The notes under the pieces were generated by a model. The model saw only the letters and a program-made list of their open reading frames with translations. It was not told where the DNA came from and did no database searches. From Cercospora beticola (lineage: Eukaryota > Ascomycota > Dothideomycetes > Mycosphaerellales > Mycosphaerellaceae): a stretch of 64,000 nt of DNA. The stretch covers positions 2,666,001 through 2,730,000 of the forward strand of contig NC_088941.1 in the NCBI RefSeq assembly GCF_033473495.1, written 5' to 3'. This document shows positions 1 through 9,996 of the stretch, piece by piece. Numbering within the stretch: position 1 is the first letter of the stretch; each line of letters starts with the position of its first letter. The position numbers and the translations under genes are program-made.

Positions 1-467
1 TGGAAGAGTTGACTTTCTGTAAGTACAAATTTATTGTGGCGTTCTGTGATGTGCTGATGCTGACATTTGTGAACAGTGTTCGAAGATAAGGCTTTGCAAG
101 AGCAGCAAGAGAAGATTACTATGACTGAGCTGCAGAAGGATACTTCGGTCGAGCGTGTCGAGGTGGTAGAGATGAAGTCGTGATGTTGAGCAGTTTCTCT
201 TTTCTCTGATTTCCGACAATGTGACATGACCTAATATACTAGTGCGTCTGCGATTATTGTAACAGTCTCGCAAACTCATCTTGGCTTTCGACTCGGCTTT
301 CACTTCCGCGATCAATGCTCTCATGATACCACATCGCCAGCCCTGAAATCTCCTACCGCACGTCAAAGACACGAGACGTCGTGCGGAATCACACATCAGC
401 AGAATTCTCAGCTATCATATCTCATTCGTCAATTAATTCTATACAGACATTACTTCGCACAGATGCA
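1..467. other. Left edge, no gene recognised
   Basis: The stretch lies downstream of the minus-strand glycosyltransferase gene that ends at 468 and probably holds its 3' UTR. Short open frames exist, but none has a convincing start, splice pattern or familiar motif. Confidence 0.5.
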
Positions 468-2192
468 TTAATATACCCTCTCCCCATCTCTTAGCCGGAC
501 TTCCTGGAAGGCGGGACTCTCATAGAATACCTTCATCTCCGCATGCTTCTCCCTGAACATTCCTTTGGTCCAAGGCGCAGATTCCTGCAACTCAACCCAA
601 AGCTTCTCGTGCACCACTTTCAGCTTCCCCTCGTCTAACGGACCAGGGAAGAAGCCATTGTACTCCCTCGCTAACTGCACGACTGGGAACGGACCAGAAG
701 CTTTGAACATCTCAGATAGGAAAGCCTTGTCAGCCATCGCGGTATCCCAATTTTTGTTCGCTGTGAGTTCACGTGTAAGACGTCGGTGCATGGCGAGGTT
801 GGGTTGGATAAGCATCACTCCCGTGTTGAGTTCTATCGTGGCCGTAGGGTTTGCAAGGAGGTTCTGTTGAGCGGCCATGAATGTGTACGGGCAGATCTCG
901 TCTCCGGAAGCCTGGTCTTCTAAGGGCAGTAATTCCCTCCTGCATGATCGGGTAGCGGCTCCTAGGAGATCATCGAGGTTCTGGACTGGGAAGGCATCTG
1001 CGTCGAGATACAGGATTTTGCTGAAGTCTGTTTGACGCCAGAGGTTCAAACGGGCGAAGTTGTATTGCCAGCGACCCTGTGTGTTCTTGTCCGGGTGCCA
1101 TTCGATGGAGTCGAGTTCGCGGACTATCGCACCTGCGGCTGCGAGGACGCTACGCTGCTCTTCCGTAATGTGTGGCGCGACGAATGCCGTGAATGGGTAT
1201 TGAGCGGATCCGGATCGTATATCCCATAGAACGCGAAAGATGAGCTGTAGAGCTGCAAGGAAGTAAGGGTCGTTCAGCGATCCTCCCGGGGTCGTAATGT
1301 GTGTGGCATATGTCGGGTGCCCTTCGCCCTTGTAATTGTGCGGCTTATAGCGACGAAGCTTCAGAATATCCATCTTGGGCGTTTCCAAGTCCAGGTTCTG
1401 CTGAAATGGGGCATCTGCAAAGCCTCCTTGGAAGTGTGGATCTGAGACTGGTGGTGCAGCAGGTGCTGTCCCGCCCACCGTGCTCCCAAGATTTGGCTGA
1501 AGAGGTGGCATCTGTGGTGAACTCCCAAGTCCTGGCATAGCTGGCATAGGAGGCATTTGGGCTGCTTCCGGACCTGGAGCAGCTGGTACAGGAGGCACAG
1601 GAAGCGCGTTCACCATTCCCGGAGCGGGTGCTGGAGGCATTCCTGGAGCAGCAGCAGGAGGAGGTGGAGCGAGAGGGGGACCAGCCTGATCGATCGCCGG
1701 GCCAGGCAGAGAGCCACCAGCAGCAGCAGGAGCAGCAAAAGGGCCAGCATCAGCAGCTGGGGCAAAGGGAGCAGCAGGGGGAGCAGCAGCACCATCTCCC
1801 AATCCTCCTAAAGACCCTCCGCCCAATGCATTCCCACCACCCAACCCACCTAGCTGGCCGGCCTCAGTACTCGCTCCTCCAAGTCCTCCCATAGAATTCC
1901 CATCTGCAGCAACCTGCTCCCCACCAGGCAAAACATGCGCCGGATTCGCCGCACCTCCAGCACCACCTCCCAAAGCATTGGCTTCCTGCCTCAACTTCTC
2001 ATCTTCCTGCTGCTGCGTCGAAAGCGGCACCGTGATCCCCTCAGGCAGAGGCGCAAAACCCTTGAACTCCGGTGCTTTCGGTGACCAACTAACAGGTGCC
2101 CTCGTGCCTCCAGACGTATGATAAAACAACATCAAAAACACAATCGCGACAATCGCGAACGCGATGTTGCGCACGCCGAGGACGGCCGGCAT
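468..2192 (-). CDS. GT8-family (glycogenin-like) glycosyltransferase, type II membrane protein
   Basis: A single-exon gene of 574 aa. The frame is open further upstream only from a GTG; the first ATG is at 2192 and directly precedes the membrane anchor, so it is preferred. Residues about 6-28 are a hydrophobic signal anchor, which suggests Golgi/ER lumenal topology. Residues about 70-250 are a Gly/Ala/Pro-rich stalk with almost no charge. The catalytic region runs from about 295 to 560. The metal-binding DxD motif of GT8 enzymes is seen as YLDADAF (Asp397-x-Asp399), preceded by a conserved NFARLNLW segment. Enzymes of this family transfer a sugar from a nucleotide sugar; the acceptor cannot be told from sequence. 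The stalk is longer and more repetitive than usual. The family call is firm, the substrate unknown. Confidence 0.85.
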   Translation of the reverse strand: MPAVLGVRNIAFAIVAIVFLMLFYHTSGGTRAPVSWSPKAPEFKGFAPLPEGITVPLSTQQQEDEKLRQEANALGGGAGGAANPAHVLPGGEQVAADGNSMGGLGGASTEAGQLGGLGGGNALGGGSLGGLGDGAAAPPAAPFAPAADAGPFAAPAAAGGSLPGPAIDQAGPPLAPPPPAAAPGMPPAPAPGMVNALPVPPVPAAPGPEAAQMPPMPAMPGLGSSPQMPPLQPNLGSTVGGTAPAAPPVSDPHFQGGFADAPFQQNLDLETPKMDILKLRRYKPHNYKGEGHPTYATHITTPGGSLNDPYFLAALQLIFRVLWDIRSGSAQYPFTAFVAPHITEEQRSVLAAAGAIVRELDSIEWHPDKNTQGRWQYNFARLNLWRQTDFSKILYLDADAFPVQNLDDLLGAATRSCRRELLPLEDQASGDEICPYTFMAAQQNLLANPTATIELNTGVMLIQPNLAMHRRLTRELTANKNWDTAMADKAFLSEMFKASGPFPVVQLAREYNGFFPGPLDEGKLKVVHEKLWVELQESAPWTKGMFREKHAEMKVFYESPAFQEVRLRDGERVY

Positions 2193-3020
2193 CTTTGCGG
2201 TCAGCACCTCAACTCAGATCAACAATATCCAGACAGACAGTGTGATGATGAGGACGAGAAGTCAAGACATGTTCAGAATTTCACACCCCTCCCGTCCCTT
2301 CCTTCCTCCACGCACGCGCACGCGCACGCGGATAAGTGGTAGATGGAGCTCGTTTGTCGTTGGATCGTTTGGCAGCCACAAAAGCCACGACAGGTACATA
2401 GTTTCGTGCGAACCAGCCGAGGCATGGCAGCTAGGACGAATCAGGGTTGTCGCAATGTGTCGTTTTCGCTGGATGTGGCGTTGCTGAGAGTGGAGCAACG
2501 GTCCTTGGTTGTGCTGATCGCTCATCTGGTTCTGGGGTTATTGGAGCCGAGATTTCTGGGGAAACGTCGTCTCTTCATTGATCTTGTTTCCATGGTATTT
2601 TGTGTGGGTTCAAGCTGTGTTGTTGGCATCTTGGTGTTGTAAGTGGGAAGATTCGAGACTGCTAGAGGAGACGAAAGACGAAGTGCAGTGGGCTTGGCAG
2701 TTTGTTAGGAAGGAACAGCCACATCCTTGCTCAAAAGCATGTCAGTACGACTGGGGTCCAAGCATGAGAAGTAAAATATCGATTTGAGTATCGATGCTAT
2801 ATGTATACTCCAGATCAAAAAGGTGCCCTGTTCACCCCCATCTACATCCTCCTAAAAAGAGTGACCAGAGCTTTCATCATTCGTAAAAATGTTTTCTATG
2901 CGCAGTTCAGCTACCCCTGCCTTCCCCCGCAACCTCTCAATGATTTGACCATCCTCAGCGGGGACATCGCTTCGTTCGTTGCGGCTCAATGTCACAGTCC
3001 AAGTCTTGAGTCGAAGACGT
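2193..3020. other. Intergenic, no gene recognised
   Basis: The stretch lies between the start of the GT8 gene and the 3' end of the repeat-protein gene. It should hold the GT8 promoter and a 3' UTR. A short alternating CGCACG tract at about 2313-2332 is the only notable sequence. No ORF with coding character was found. Confidence 0.5.
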
Positions 3021-3976
3021 TTACATGAAGTAAGGCTTTGGGGCGTACACGCACGTGGTGTACGGAACTTTGCTGGTGACTGTTTTGGTCGACAAAGAAG
3101 TCGACAAAGAGGTCGTCGAGGTGACAACAGGTTTGGTCTCGACCTCAGTCTTGGTGGTCACAACATCGGAAGTCTTGGTCTCTGCGCCAGTAATCGTCTT
3201 GGTAATAGTTTCGACTTTGTCCTCGAATGTAGTAGTGGTGAATGGCATCTTGGTGGTGATGGTGATCACGCTCTCCTTGACGCCGGTGGATACGACGGGT
3301 TTCTTGGTGGTCGTCTTTTAAACGCAGTCAGTGGAAGGTACCATATCACCTGAGACGAGTCTTTCACGCATCGAAGATGCCTTCTAGCGACTGCACTTAC
3401 CTTTTCCTCTTGGTACGAAGTGGTCGGCTTGACGATTGTGGTTTTGATGGTCTTGACAGCGGTGGATGTAACGGTTTTGGTTTGCGTAACTGGCACCTTT
3501 ATCGTCTTGATGGAAGTGGAAGTGGTGTAGCCAGTGCTGTAGGAGGTGCCGACGGAGTTGGTGCAAGTCTCCTCTTTCTTGGTTGTAGTCTCTTGCTTTT
3601 TAGTGGTAGTCTCCGGTTTCTTGGTAGTCTCCTCCTTCTTGGTCGTGGACTCTTCTTTCTTGGTTGTCTCTGGCTTCGATGTAGTCTCAGGCTTCTTCGT
3701 TGTCTCCTCCTTCTTGGTAGTGGTCTCAGGCTTCTTCGTCGTCTCCTCCTTCTTGGTTGTGGTCTCAGGCGTTTTGGAGGTCTCCTCTTTCTTAGTTGTG
3801 GTCTCCTCCTTCTTGGTCGTGGTGGGCTCCTCTTTCTTTGTGGTGGTCTCAGGGTACTCCGGGTAGCTTGGTGGGACTGGCTCGTAACCAGCAGGAGTTG
3901 TCTCAGCTGGGCTTGGGTAAGCGTTCACCATGCCACTGAGGGCGAAAAAGGCGATGGTGGTGAGGGAGAACTGCAT
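3021..3976 (-). CDS. Secreted Thr/Lys/Glu-repeat protein
   Basis: Two exons, 3401-3976 and 3021-3314, are joined in phase 0 over an 86-nt intron (donor GTAAGT, CTGAC branch, AAAAG acceptor) to give 289 aa. The start at 3976 opens a clear signal peptide (MQFSLTTIAFFALSG, cleavage near residue 18-20). From about residue 35 to 135 the protein is a degenerate array of TTKKEET, TTKKPE and similar units. The second half is rich in Thr/Val with TVTSTAV-type stretches, four or so Cys, and a Tyr/Pro ending. Such composition is typical of O-glycosylated fungal surface or wall proteins. No catalytic domain and no clear GPI signal is visible. Function is unknown; the secreted nature is inferred. Confidence 0.75.
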
Positions 3977-5839
3977 GTTGATTGTTGAGCGATTGAAATG
4001 GATTGCTTGTAAAGCGAATGAACGAGATGTGGCTGTGAACGATCTGGAGCTTTGATCTGAAGGCGAGATGCTGCTGCTGATGAGAAAGCAATGAAGAGGC
4101 CATTCCACTCATCTCTATACTTCGTTCCTCTGAATCGCTTTCCTTACCGGAAGAATCATGGAGGATTCTACTCCCGTGCTCAGCTGTATGATCTCTCGGA
4201 GCTGCAGCACGAACTCGTGCGTTGTGGAGAACGGGTGCATTCCTCGTATTGCCCATCTTCGATATCCTCCAGGCGAAGCGCAGCCTCATAACCGAGCTGC
4301 AGTGCATCATTGAACGTGGTCAACATCGTGATGCGAATATCGTAAGTGCTGTTCAGGTCCATCGCTTCTACCGGCAATGCGGGACCAAAGCAAGTGAAAC
4401 TACTCGATTTGGCAAGTCAAGGCATATCTTCAGTTGCAGTCGAAGTAGCATATGCACGGCAGAAAAGGCTCCGTTGGACCCATACGTTGAGCAGCTGGAT
4501 GCAAGTTCGACATACACCGGTAAGGCAATACAGCACTGCTCCAAGAATAGGTGGCGTGCAGCCTGATATGATGCAAAAAGGTGGTGGCGACCTCGAAGCG
4601 ACTGAGCTGTTCCGCTCTTATGACGGATATCTGCGTATGTTGAGGGACGTCGTACGGCACAGACCTTGCTTCCGCTTGAAATCTGCACAAGAATAAGGCA
4701 CTGACGAGCCGACCAGCAGCGAAGGATGTGAATTGCGGAGTGCGTCGCTCTACCGACGCTATGGAATACGGGATTGCGGCACGAGCTGCAACGATGTCAA
4801 GGATAAGTTCCAGAAGGATTCCATGAACACGTGCGTATCGTTCCTGGCAAGCCACGGTCATGCTTGTTCGTGACCCTAGATGTCGCAGGCACGCATCGCA
4901 CAGTGGCTTCAAGAATTCTCGTGGCGCGTTCCGAGAGAGCGAGAATACGAGCGACTTTTCGTTCCTGCGTTGGAGGTTGGTTGAAATTTCCGAAGTGGCG
5001 ACATCAGTATATCGCAGTGGCTTGCGTGTCCAGATTTATTCGAGCTGCTTTACCATGAACAGAGCCGCTGCTGCATGATCCATGTTTCCATTAGGTCACT
5101 GAGTTATGAAATAGCAGTACCTGCAGGTGGCCGGAAGCAGTGTTCTCAGCAACACCGGGAAACGCCAAGCTTGAACGGTCGCTGGTTGCACAGGTACAGA
5201 ACGGCGATTGAGCACCAGCACTGTATAGCTCTTGCATTTCCAGTCTCATAGTCTGGGCGTAATTCGTTTGCACGTATGTAAGAAGAACAGACGCCATATG
5301 GTGATTAGTGATTCGCGAGCCGTCTGCTATAATTTTTGAGGATTCTTGGCATGCAGCTAATGCAGCATGTTATCGACGTGCATCGAGTCGAAGCGGCACA
5401 TGCCAATGAAATGCCGTCAATCGATTTCTTTGTTGCTCGCGCACGCTCGATGTCGATCGGCATGGTAACACAAGGCACTGCTAGCAAGAGATCGGTACCC
5501 TAGGACGACAGAGGTAATACCAAGCCCATACTGGATCGAATGCGGCATATTGTCCTGCCTGGAGCAGTTTGACAATGCCGATCATCGGGACCAGGACGGG
5601 TCGCAGCTGTTCATGCCTCGCATGTCTCGCTCTGAACCCCAGTCTTGACTTCCTCGCGTGCACTAGTCAGGTGTGTGCAAGCTGGCGGAAGAGTGCCACG
5701 CGCGTGCGCTCTGATTGAATCCCGTCCGCGAGCTGTAAGCGACGGGTTGAGATGCACGAGCTGGCCGCATGAGCTGTACAATTTCTGTGCAGACAACTCT
5801 TGCTCAAATCATGTCGGGTTCTTTCAATATACTCCAACC
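3977..5839. other. 1.9 kb without a recognisable gene
   Basis: This is the longest gene-free stretch of the left arm outside the repeats. A 144-codon ATG frame on the minus strand (4861-4430) has no familiar motif, no credible splice partners and an odd composition. It may be a decayed gene or a lineage-specific one, but the sequence does not support a call. Confidence 0.4.
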
Positions 5840-6713
5840 TCATGCTGCCTGCGCCATCTCCTCATCTTGCTTAGGGGCGTCGTCTTGGGCCGCAACTCCG
5901 TTCTGGCCTCCAGCCAAGATTTTCGTCCTCACGTTCTCGTTGATCGGGCCACCCGGCGTGTAAGACACGACTTCGCCTTGCTCATCGACAAACTCGAAGC
6001 GATAGCGGCTGAGGTAATGCGGGATGGCACTGAGCTGCGGACCGTATCTCTGGCTATTGTCATACAGTTCGAAGAGTGGGACTGCCAACAACTTCATGTT
6101 CTTGGGTACGCTCAGAACTTTGCCTTCCGGCAGTTGAATGAGATACAGCTTCTTGCATTCTTTGGGGCGCGTCACATGAGGCGGTAAGAAGGGATACATG
6201 AAGGTCTCGAAGTTCGGCCTATACCATTGCGCGAGGGTATCGGCGATGTTCCAATCTCGGTCTGCGGCGGTTGTCGATTCGGCGAGGGAGCCCGTGGGTG
6301 CGAGTCGTTCGTTCAGGCGGTCTTTGAAGCCTTGGATCTCGTCGACATCGTGGCGGAGGTAGTCCCCAGGTCTGAAGAGTTAGCCCAGTCTAGCAGCACA
6401 GCGACGTGTGCAGTGCTCACAGCTTGAAGAAGGCATTGGCAATTTGCAGCATCAGCACGTGCGGATGGTTGTGCTCGTGGCAGACCAAGATGCCCTCGCA
6501 TGTCCGACGCATGCCATGCTTCTCGTAGTGCTCCTCGAGGCGTCGCAGGCGGTCCTTAACCGACGGATCCTCCTCTGGCTGCGTCTCCTTCACGCCAAAC
6601 GTGTAGTTGCTGAGAGGATACAGTCGAATCGTGGGCGGCTGGCGCTCGTCGAAGGGAAGTAGTTCCTGCGCAGGTACGGAGGACTGCTGGAACTTGGGCG
6701 GGACAGTGGCCAT
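5840..6713 (-). CDS. Cleavage factor Im 25 kDa subunit (NUDT21/CFIm25-like)
   Basis: Exons 6421-6713 and 5840-6371 with a 49-nt intron give 274 aa. This is the small subunit of the nuclear pre-mRNA cleavage factor I complex, which binds UGUA elements and helps choose poly(A) sites. Hallmarks are [15 protein letters not shown] near residue 27, [15 protein letters not shown], the exon junction inside NAFFKLPGD, WYRPNFE and LFELYDN. The Nudix fold is present, but the Nudix-box acidic residues are poorly kept, as in the animal protein that binds RNA without hydrolysing it. A C-terminal tail of about 45 residues, rich in Gln/Ala/Asp, is not in the human protein. The start at 6713 is the first ATG; the open frame upstream has only a GTG. 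It is divergent from the Dug3-like gene, 282 bp apart. Confidence 0.93.
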
Positions 6714-6995
6714 CTCGTCGGTGATGTCGCCAGATAACTTATCTGGACGCAGTCGTTCTTGAGTGGATGCATGCACAGCACACAGCTCCAGCTCCAGCTC
6801 GGTCACCACGGGCCGACGTCGCCGACGCCGGCCAGCGCCAAGGCCAACGACAGCGCCTTCCTATCGGCGACTGGCACACGACCAGTCAAAGGGAAGGCGT
6901 GACCTCGAGCAGCAGTTCTAGCGTTGACGGTAGGTGACGCCCCTCCCTTCACTGTTCTCTATTCTCACTCCTATCGCGAACCTGCAAACAACAAT

Positions 6996-8209
6996 ATGTG
7001 TCGGTACGTCGAACCCCCATGTGAACCTTATCAGTGCCAAGCTGACATCTTCCAGCTGGATAGCATACATCTCTTCCACCGAGCCTTGCCTTCTCGAAGA
7101 TGTCCTGATCACGCCGAAGCACTCCCTGGTCAAGCAAGTCTCGGATCACTATCTCCCTAAGCTCCTCCCTCACGAGCACAACCAGAGCGCCGAGGACGAT
7201 GTCAAAGCACGCAATGTCGTCTTCAACTTCGACGGGCTAGGCATAGCCTGGTATACTTCTGCCAACTCGGACTTCGAACTTCCTGAGACTGGAGAAAGTG
7301 CAGATGGCGCGCAGAAAGACGTATCGTTCTTAGACGATCAGCCATATGTGCATGTGGCTGACATCGCAAAGGGACTGCGACCAGCTTTGTACAAGACCAT
7401 TCAACCTCCGCGGCATGAGTCCAACTTTCTGTCCATATGCCAAAACACCGAAACGCGTTGCCTCTTCGGTCACATTCGCGCCTCATCAGGAACGGCCGTC
7501 GCAAACGTTAACAATCACCCATTCGTGTTCGGAAGGCACACTTTCATGCACAATGGAGCCGTGAGCGACTTCTCCGAGATCAAGCGGGCGGTCATCAATG
7601 AGATGAGCCACGCTGCCTATGCAAATGTCTATGGCGGAACTGATTCCGAGTGTGTCTTGTCGCTCGCCCTCAGCCTGTCTTTTATACTAACGTTTGTTTG
7701 CCAGGCATATTGCTGGTCTCTACATGACTTATTTGACCCGAGGTGGCGATGCCACGACTTTCTACTACACATACTCGGCCCAGGAAATGAAAGCCGCACT
7801 CCACAAAGCAGTTGCAACTGTTGTAGGCCTGCAGCAAAAGATACTTGGCGTAGCAAAGAGAGCGAATTCGCTGAACCTATGTGCGACAGATGGCGTGAGC
7901 CTTGTTGCTTGCCGCTTCCGAAATCACAAGACATCTCTGCCTCCCAGCTTGTACTACAGTACGAAAGCAGGAGTCACACTCAACCGCAAATATCCTGACA
8001 ATGCTGATGGCATCCCTCACCCAAAAAGAGATGTCGGTATCCCGGAGCAGCGACACGGAGAACATCTGATCGTGGCCTCTGAACCGAGCACTTACGTCGA
8101 GCAAGACTGGGAGTTGATTGGGCGAAACCAGTTCCTTGTTTCAGGATCGGACGGAATTTTCGAGGTTGGAGATTGCCCGTACGGAACTGAATGGGATGGG
8201 TTGGACTGA
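6996..8209 (+). CDS. Class II glutamine amidotransferase, Dug3-like
   Basis: Three exons (6996-7003, 7056-7649, 7705-8209) give 368 aa. The first coding exon is only 8 nt. It supplies Met, the nucleophile Cys2 and two bases of Arg3; splicing over a 52-nt intron gives MCRWIAYISSTEP, the family's N-terminus. Exon 2 carries the glutamine-site motifs HIRASSGTAVANVNNHPF and FMHNGAVSDF. The second intron (55 nt, perfect TACTAAC branch) falls inside GGTDSEHIAGLYM. This is an Ntn-hydrolase; yeast Dug3 works with Dug2 in cytosolic glutathione degradation. Length matches yeast Dug3 (about 357 aa). Unspliced reading would lose the catalytic Cys, so the model is well constrained. Confidence 0.9.
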
Positions 8210-8643
8210 TGCTGAACTTATTGACTGACGACTTAGAACGAGATACCCTTTTACGACTACACGAATTGAGACCTTACACATAACCTGCATTCTACATGGA
8301 CAGTTGCACAGACCGCCCGACACCATTGCGAAAGACTTGTGGTCTCGGCCTATCGCCATCTCTTTGTGACTGCGTACTAACAAAGACATGATCGCCTCGC
8401 TCATCTCCCCTTCCTTTGCCGGAAATGGTGCTCACGTGGCACAACAAAGGCCTTTGAACACATTGGCAAGAATAGACCAGAGAATACTGGATATGGTCTC
8501 GAGGCGCTCTTGCAAACGCAAGTTCTCCACGTTCGTCTATCTTCTCATTCCTTTCGTATCGCGGCTACCAGCACAGTCCGGCACTGTGCTTTTCATTCAC
8601 TTGTATCGCATATTATCGAACACTGCAGGCAGTATTTTACAAC
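8210..8643. other. Intergenic, presumed 3' UTR and promoter
   Basis: The stretch lies between two plus-strand genes. It presumably holds the 3' UTR of the amidotransferase gene and the promoter of the kinase-like gene. Nothing else was recognised. Confidence 0.5.
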
Positions 8644-9822
8644 ATGGCCGGAGTAGCACCAACGCCTGCTGCCTTAAATTTGAATCTGGCCAACGTGGAA
8701 CAGCAGAAACACCTAATAGGTCGGCTCGGGGACGGGATGTATTCTGTGGTGGAAGCGACAATCACAATTGAGGAGTTCACTGGCGCACAAAAGCAAGCGC
8801 AAGACCTCAACTATCAGCAGCCTGTCGATATAATAGCTCGGATGATCGCACCCGAGCTACGAGCCACAAAGATTTTCCAACATCAGGCTGCGGCACCTAT
8901 CACTGACGAATGTGAGATCATAGCATACCTTGCGCGACATGCCAATACTAGTATCATGAACTTCTACCCTGGCAGCAAATGGACGCAACCAGGTGCCGCC
9001 GTCGGTGGAGAGTTTTGGGTCGATTTTGAAGTGGTTACTGGTGGCACCCTAACAGAGTTCGACCGACACCTGGGGAAGGAAAAAGACCCAGCCGACAAAC
9101 GGGCACCAATTGGTTTCTGCTGGCACATAGCTGAGCAGCTCTTCTCCGCCCTTCTCCTCATTCACTTCGATGGCGGGAACAGATCCAAATACTATCATGG
9201 TGATATAAAGAAGAGCAATATCCTGCTCAGACCTTCGACAGACAACGCCAACCGCTATCCTGACGTCGTGCTGACTGATTTCGGAAGTGCACAAGAGTTG
9301 CCGAATAGGTCAACTCCTGGCGTCAAACACCAATTTTGGGGTACACAGCAGGATGACAGCCGGGATCTAGGCCGTGTTATCACATGGTTCAGCGGTGTCC
9401 GCGACAGAACTTTGCAAGAGCTCATCAAGGATTTAGGGAGATTGCATGTGCTGGCCCCAAATGGGGCCGGCAACGTACCTACACAAAACTTCCACCTCCG
9501 GAGGGCAATGCGAAATCTGGTCCGCGCCGCTCAGGCATATCGGGTAAATAACGCGTTCCAACCTCTACCAGCACAGCTCTTGAAAACAATCGATAAGCGA
9601 TGCTTAAACGATCAGGCACTCAGGAAAGGTGTGACAAGAGTGCTTAAATCACTTGGTGTGACGGCGTCCAGAGCCGAGAGCAACAAGCCTGAGAGACGCT
9701 CGACGAGGCAGACTAGTAATTCGCCTGACGAGCTTAGTCAATCACCGCATCGTATGCCGGGAGTGCGGACGAGAGCGCAAGCGGCTGGGATCAAAAAGAG
9801 AAGAGCCAAGGCAAGGCGATAA
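8644..9822 (+). CDS. Protein-kinase-like protein, atypical
   Basis: A single exon of 392 aa starts at an ATG. A glycine-rich loop (GRLGDGMYSVV, residues 26-36), a catalytic loop HGDIKKSN (185-192) and a DFG motif (212-214) identify a eukaryotic protein kinase fold. In the N-lobe the expected AxK lysine position appears as ARMI (Arg66), so ATP anchoring may be altered. The insert between the loop and that position is unusual. After DFG there is no clear APE motif; the C-lobe is short and followed by a basic Arg/Lys-rich tail (about residues 340-392) that could act as a nuclear signal. It may be a pseudokinase or a diverged, lineage-specific kinase. The substrate is unknown. Confidence 0.7.
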   Translation: MAGVAPTPAALNLNLANVEQQKHLIGRLGDGMYSVVEATITIEEFTGAQKQAQDLNYQQPVDIIARMIAPELRATKIFQHQAAAPITDECEIIAYLARHANTSIMNFYPGSKWTQPGAAVGGEFWVDFEVVTGGTLTEFDRHLGKEKDPADKRAPIGFCWHIAEQLFSALLLIHFDGGNRSKYYHGDIKKSNILLRPSTDNANRYPDVVLTDFGSAQELPNRSTPGVKHQFWGTQQDDSRDLGRVITWFSGVRDRTLQELIKDLGRLHVLAPNGAGNVPTQNFHLRRAMRNLVRAAQAYRVNNAFQPLPAQLLKTIDKRCLNDQALRKGVTRVLKSLGVTASRAESNKPERRSTRQTSNSPDELSQSPHRMPGVRTRAQAAGIKKRRAKARR

Positions 9823-9996
9823 AGTTGAGCAAATAAATCATAATCATCAGCATACTACATCGGCAAGAAGCTCGTCAAAGCTGTACATCATTTTCATAAG
9901 TGTCATAACACTATTCACATTACCTGTCCCGAAAATCTCATGCATATCACTTCATCACATTCCAGTCCAGATCATTTCCAGTTCTCTTCTACCACC

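Noticed and set aside
4430..4861. A 144-codon minus-strand frame considered as part of a transcription factor gene
   Set aside because: No zinc-cluster spacing and no plausible introns linking it to the next frames.
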